Source: Phycomyces nitens (Eukaryota > Mucoromycota > Mucoromycetes > Mucorales > Phycomycetaceae). Taken from it: DNA of 64,000 bases. The translations under genes and the position numbers were made by a program. Of the stretch, positions 61,777 through 64,000 are shown piece after piece. The stretch spans positions 7,812,001 through 7,876,000 of the forward strand of contig JAHRBC010000001.1 in assembly GCA_022702545.1 (NCBI GenBank), read 5' to 3'. Every line of letters starts with the position of its first letter. Within the stretch, counting starts at the first letter, position 1. The notes under the pieces were generated by a model. The model did no database searches, had not been told where the DNA came from, and saw nothing but the letters and a program-made list of their open reading frames with translations.

Positions 61777-62700
61777 ACCTCCTCAACTCACACAGCTTTA
61801 TTATATGGTTCAATCATCAATATTGGGCTAAAAAAATCTTTTTGTGTCAAACGATTTTCTATTTTAACGTTGCTTATTTTATTGTAGACCACACCACCAA
61901 TCACCCCATCTACCTCTTCCTTCATGTACGATTGTAATCATAATGGTAATATCTTTTTTTGGTCTTTATATTTTTTATAATATTATTCTGATCCTCTCTT
62001 TTTATCTTATAGCCTTCCGCCACTCACACAGTCTATTATATTGGTATTGTTATCAGTGTCATGGTAAAAAAGAACCTTTTGGTATCAAACTTTTTTTTTC
62101 TCTAACGTTGTTTATTCTACTTGGGTCACCCCCATCACACCCTGTCCGTCTCTTCCATCATCTACAACTGGTTATCATAATGGTAATGCCATTTCTTGGT
62201 CTATACTTTTCTATAATATTATTGTTATTCTCTCTTTTTATTTTATAGACATATTCCATTCACACGCCTATTATATGGTATGGTCATCAGTGGCATGGTA
62301 AAAAATCGTGTCAAATAATTTTCCCCTTTAACGTTTCTTATTCTACTATAGACCGCCGCCATCAATCACCCCATCTGGCTCCCCCATCATCCTCAACTGT
62401 TATCATAATGGTAATGCTGTCTCTTAGTCTTTCTACTTTCCACAACACTATTCTGATTCTCTCTTTTTATCTTATAGACCTCCTCTACTCAAACGGTCTA
62501 TTATATGGTATCATCATTGGTGGCTTGGTAAAAACTCTTCGTGTCAAACTATTTTCTCCTTTAACGTTTCTTATTCTACTATAGACCGCCGCCATCACTG
62601 TCCACCCCATCTGGTCCCTTCATCATCTACGACTGGTTATCAAAATGGTAATGCCTTTTCTTGGTCTTTATCTCTTTCCATAATATTATTCTGGCTATTT
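61777..62700 (+). repeat. Tandem array of four units of about 233 bp with alternating exon-like and intron-like blocks
   Basis: Block a (about 50 bp, ACCTCCTCNACTCACACAGT type) begins at 61777, 62013, 62249 and 62478; block b (about 60 bp, ACCGCCGCCATCA type, ending TATCATAATG) begins at 61888, about 62125, 62352 and 62585. Each block is preceded by a pyrimidine-rich tract ending in TATAG (lost at the second b) and followed by GGTAAT or GGTAAAAA. So each unit looks like exon-intron-exon-intron. Reading frames are not consistent between units because of small length changes. Blocks a and b resemble each other and may derive from one ancestral 115-bp half unit. Confidence 0.75.
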
Positions 62701-63572
62701 ACTAATATTGTTCTATACTCTTAATAAGAATCTATTGTTGGTCATCACGTAACATCCCTCTACTTAATTGTCAACTCTGTTTCTGGTATGTAAATCGATT
62801 ATTCTATTACCCAATTCACCCATACTAATTTACGTTACCCCATCTCTAGTCAATCTAATCATACAAGATGCCATGCCATGCCGCACAACTCAGCCCCACT
62901 TTGTCTGTTCTTATCCATCCCTTACAATGTAAGTACAAAATATCTCGCATCTTGAACAACACCCGCACTCTTGAATATATGTCACTAATATAACTTTTAT
63001 TGTATTAGAATACTGCCGCAACCACCCAAATTGCCGTCGGTCCCTATTTTCAGGTATTGTTCAGTAGTAAAGCACCCGATCCAAGTAGTATCAAGTAGGC
63101 CGGTAGAAGCGGCAAGGATAAACAGTAATAGTATTAGAGCTTGTGTACAGAGCCATTCTATTCTTTCCAATAAACACAAATATAAACCATAAACCTAATA
63201 AGTACGGGGTATAAAACAATGGGGGGATCATTCTATGCTTGATTGCACAGTAATAGTATTTGATGATTGGTTAATTGCTTGAGGATATCCTTGATACCAT
63301 GGAGAAAGCCAGCTTCTCCCCAACTTTATTTGCTGTGTGTAATCGTCTTTTCAATTTATAAACACATAATCTATTACACTAAAAACATAGTTTTAAGCAC
63401 AAAAATCTGGTAAACACCAAAAATCTATATGCAGAAAAAGCTAACGAACCCTACTCTCCCAAAAGTTTTCAACTTTGCACCTGTATGAGATTCGACTTTG
63501 AGCCCAGGAGAAACCTTGCTTACTCCCATACTCGTAGTATTCTGTTCTCCCCTGAAAACCTAAACTTTTCCC
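62701..63572. other. Sequence right of the array, possible further exons
   Basis: A good donor (GTAAGT at 62929) and an acceptor (TATTAG at 63003-63008) frame a block at 63009-63102 that reads NTAATTQIAVGPYFQVLFSS and then KAPDPSSIK before a TAG, so the array may continue as a spliced transcript. No family recognised. The rest is AT-rich. Confidence 0.35.
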
Positions 63573-64000
63573 CTATTTATTTCTGGTTATATACATGGTT
63601 TTACCCCACAGTTTTTGCAGTGCAATATCTGCAGGTATTAACACAGTGCCTGCTGCCCATTCGCTATTGCTGACCTCAATCTTATTTAGCTCTACTAATT
63701 GCTCTATTGCTATTCTCAACCACTGTTTAGAATCCTGAGGCACCCCATAAGCTGGACAGCTTTGGGGTCTCGCATTAGGCTTGAGACGAATTTCATATGG
63801 GGGGCAACTCAATTTATTAACTTCTGCCAACTTGGTGGCAAATACTCTAGGATGTTGTCCTAGCACCTCCACTATAGCCTGTCTTTGCACTTGAGGCAAG
63901 GCTGGATTTACATCAAATCCATTTGTGTCTACTTCTTTGGCCCCCTCCTTATTGATCTCTGTTTGTACCATGTACAGAGTGGCCTGAGAGCTCCCTTTAC
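63573..64000 (-). pseudogene. gypsy-type pol fragment at the right edge
   Basis: Open to the window edge. The reading NKLSCPPYEIRLKPNARPQS and WLRIAIEQLVELNKIEVSNS plus EWAAGTVLIP matches the linker just before the reverse transcriptase fingers of Ty3/gypsy elements. After VLIPAD the similarity ends and the frame stops at 63573-63575, so the RT domain is missing here. It is a lineage distinct from the pol at 43970. Confidence 0.8.

Overview
The window looks like nuclear DNA of an early-diverging filamentous fungus, most likely Mucoromycota (Mucorales-like); the genus cannot be told from sequence alone. The reasons are AT-rich spacers, many short GT-AG introns, fungal gene types (Cft1, Bye1-like PHD/TFIIS-M/SPOC protein, Ase1, KIX-bearing Med15, RlpA-like secreted protein) and a dense, decayed transposon load.

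Positions 1 to about 38.9 kb are gene-rich. In order they hold: SAGA subunit Sgf11 (-), a PRL-type phosphatase (-), a Siw14-like phosphatase (-), CPSF160/Cft1 (+), ribosomal protein eS28 (+), methylthioribose-1-phosphate isomerase Mri1 (-), a Bye1-like factor (+), a PH-domain protein (+), Mediator subunit Med15 (+), sideroflexin (+), a PLP aminotransferase (+), a secreted RlpA-like protein (+), an unrecognised basic protein (+), a tandem CCCH zinc-finger protein (+), Ase1/PRC1/MAP65 (+) and tail-anchored cytochrome b5 (-). Sgf11, Bye1 and Med15 act in or around RNA polymerase II transcription, Cft1 in mRNA 3' end formation and the CCCH protein probably in mRNA decay. They look like independent housekeeping genes, with two short shared promoters (4117-4305 and 11926-12146). 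I could join exons for most genes into frame-consistent models; Sgf11 closes only with a 14-nt micro-exon.

From about 41.8 kb to the right edge the window is a transposon graveyard: a gypsy-type element without integrase, three copies of one 618-bp LTR family (two in head-to-head inversion), two Tc1/mariner elements (one with an intact transposase), a second gag fragment, two diverged copies of a CACTA-like element and a gypsy pol fragment cut by the edge. The insertions are nested and their relative order can be read.

The most interesting signals are: (1) in both CACTA-like copies a tnp2-type transposase faces a second, conserved, unrecognised gene tail-to-tail with stop codons 99-143 bp apart, which points to a two-gene transposon; (2) a four-unit tandem array (61777-62700) of about 233-bp repeats in which exon-like blocks alternate with intron-like blocks bounded by GTAA and TAG; (3) repeated tryptophan-to-stop changes in the transposon genes; and (4) several pure-repeat arrays in Med15.
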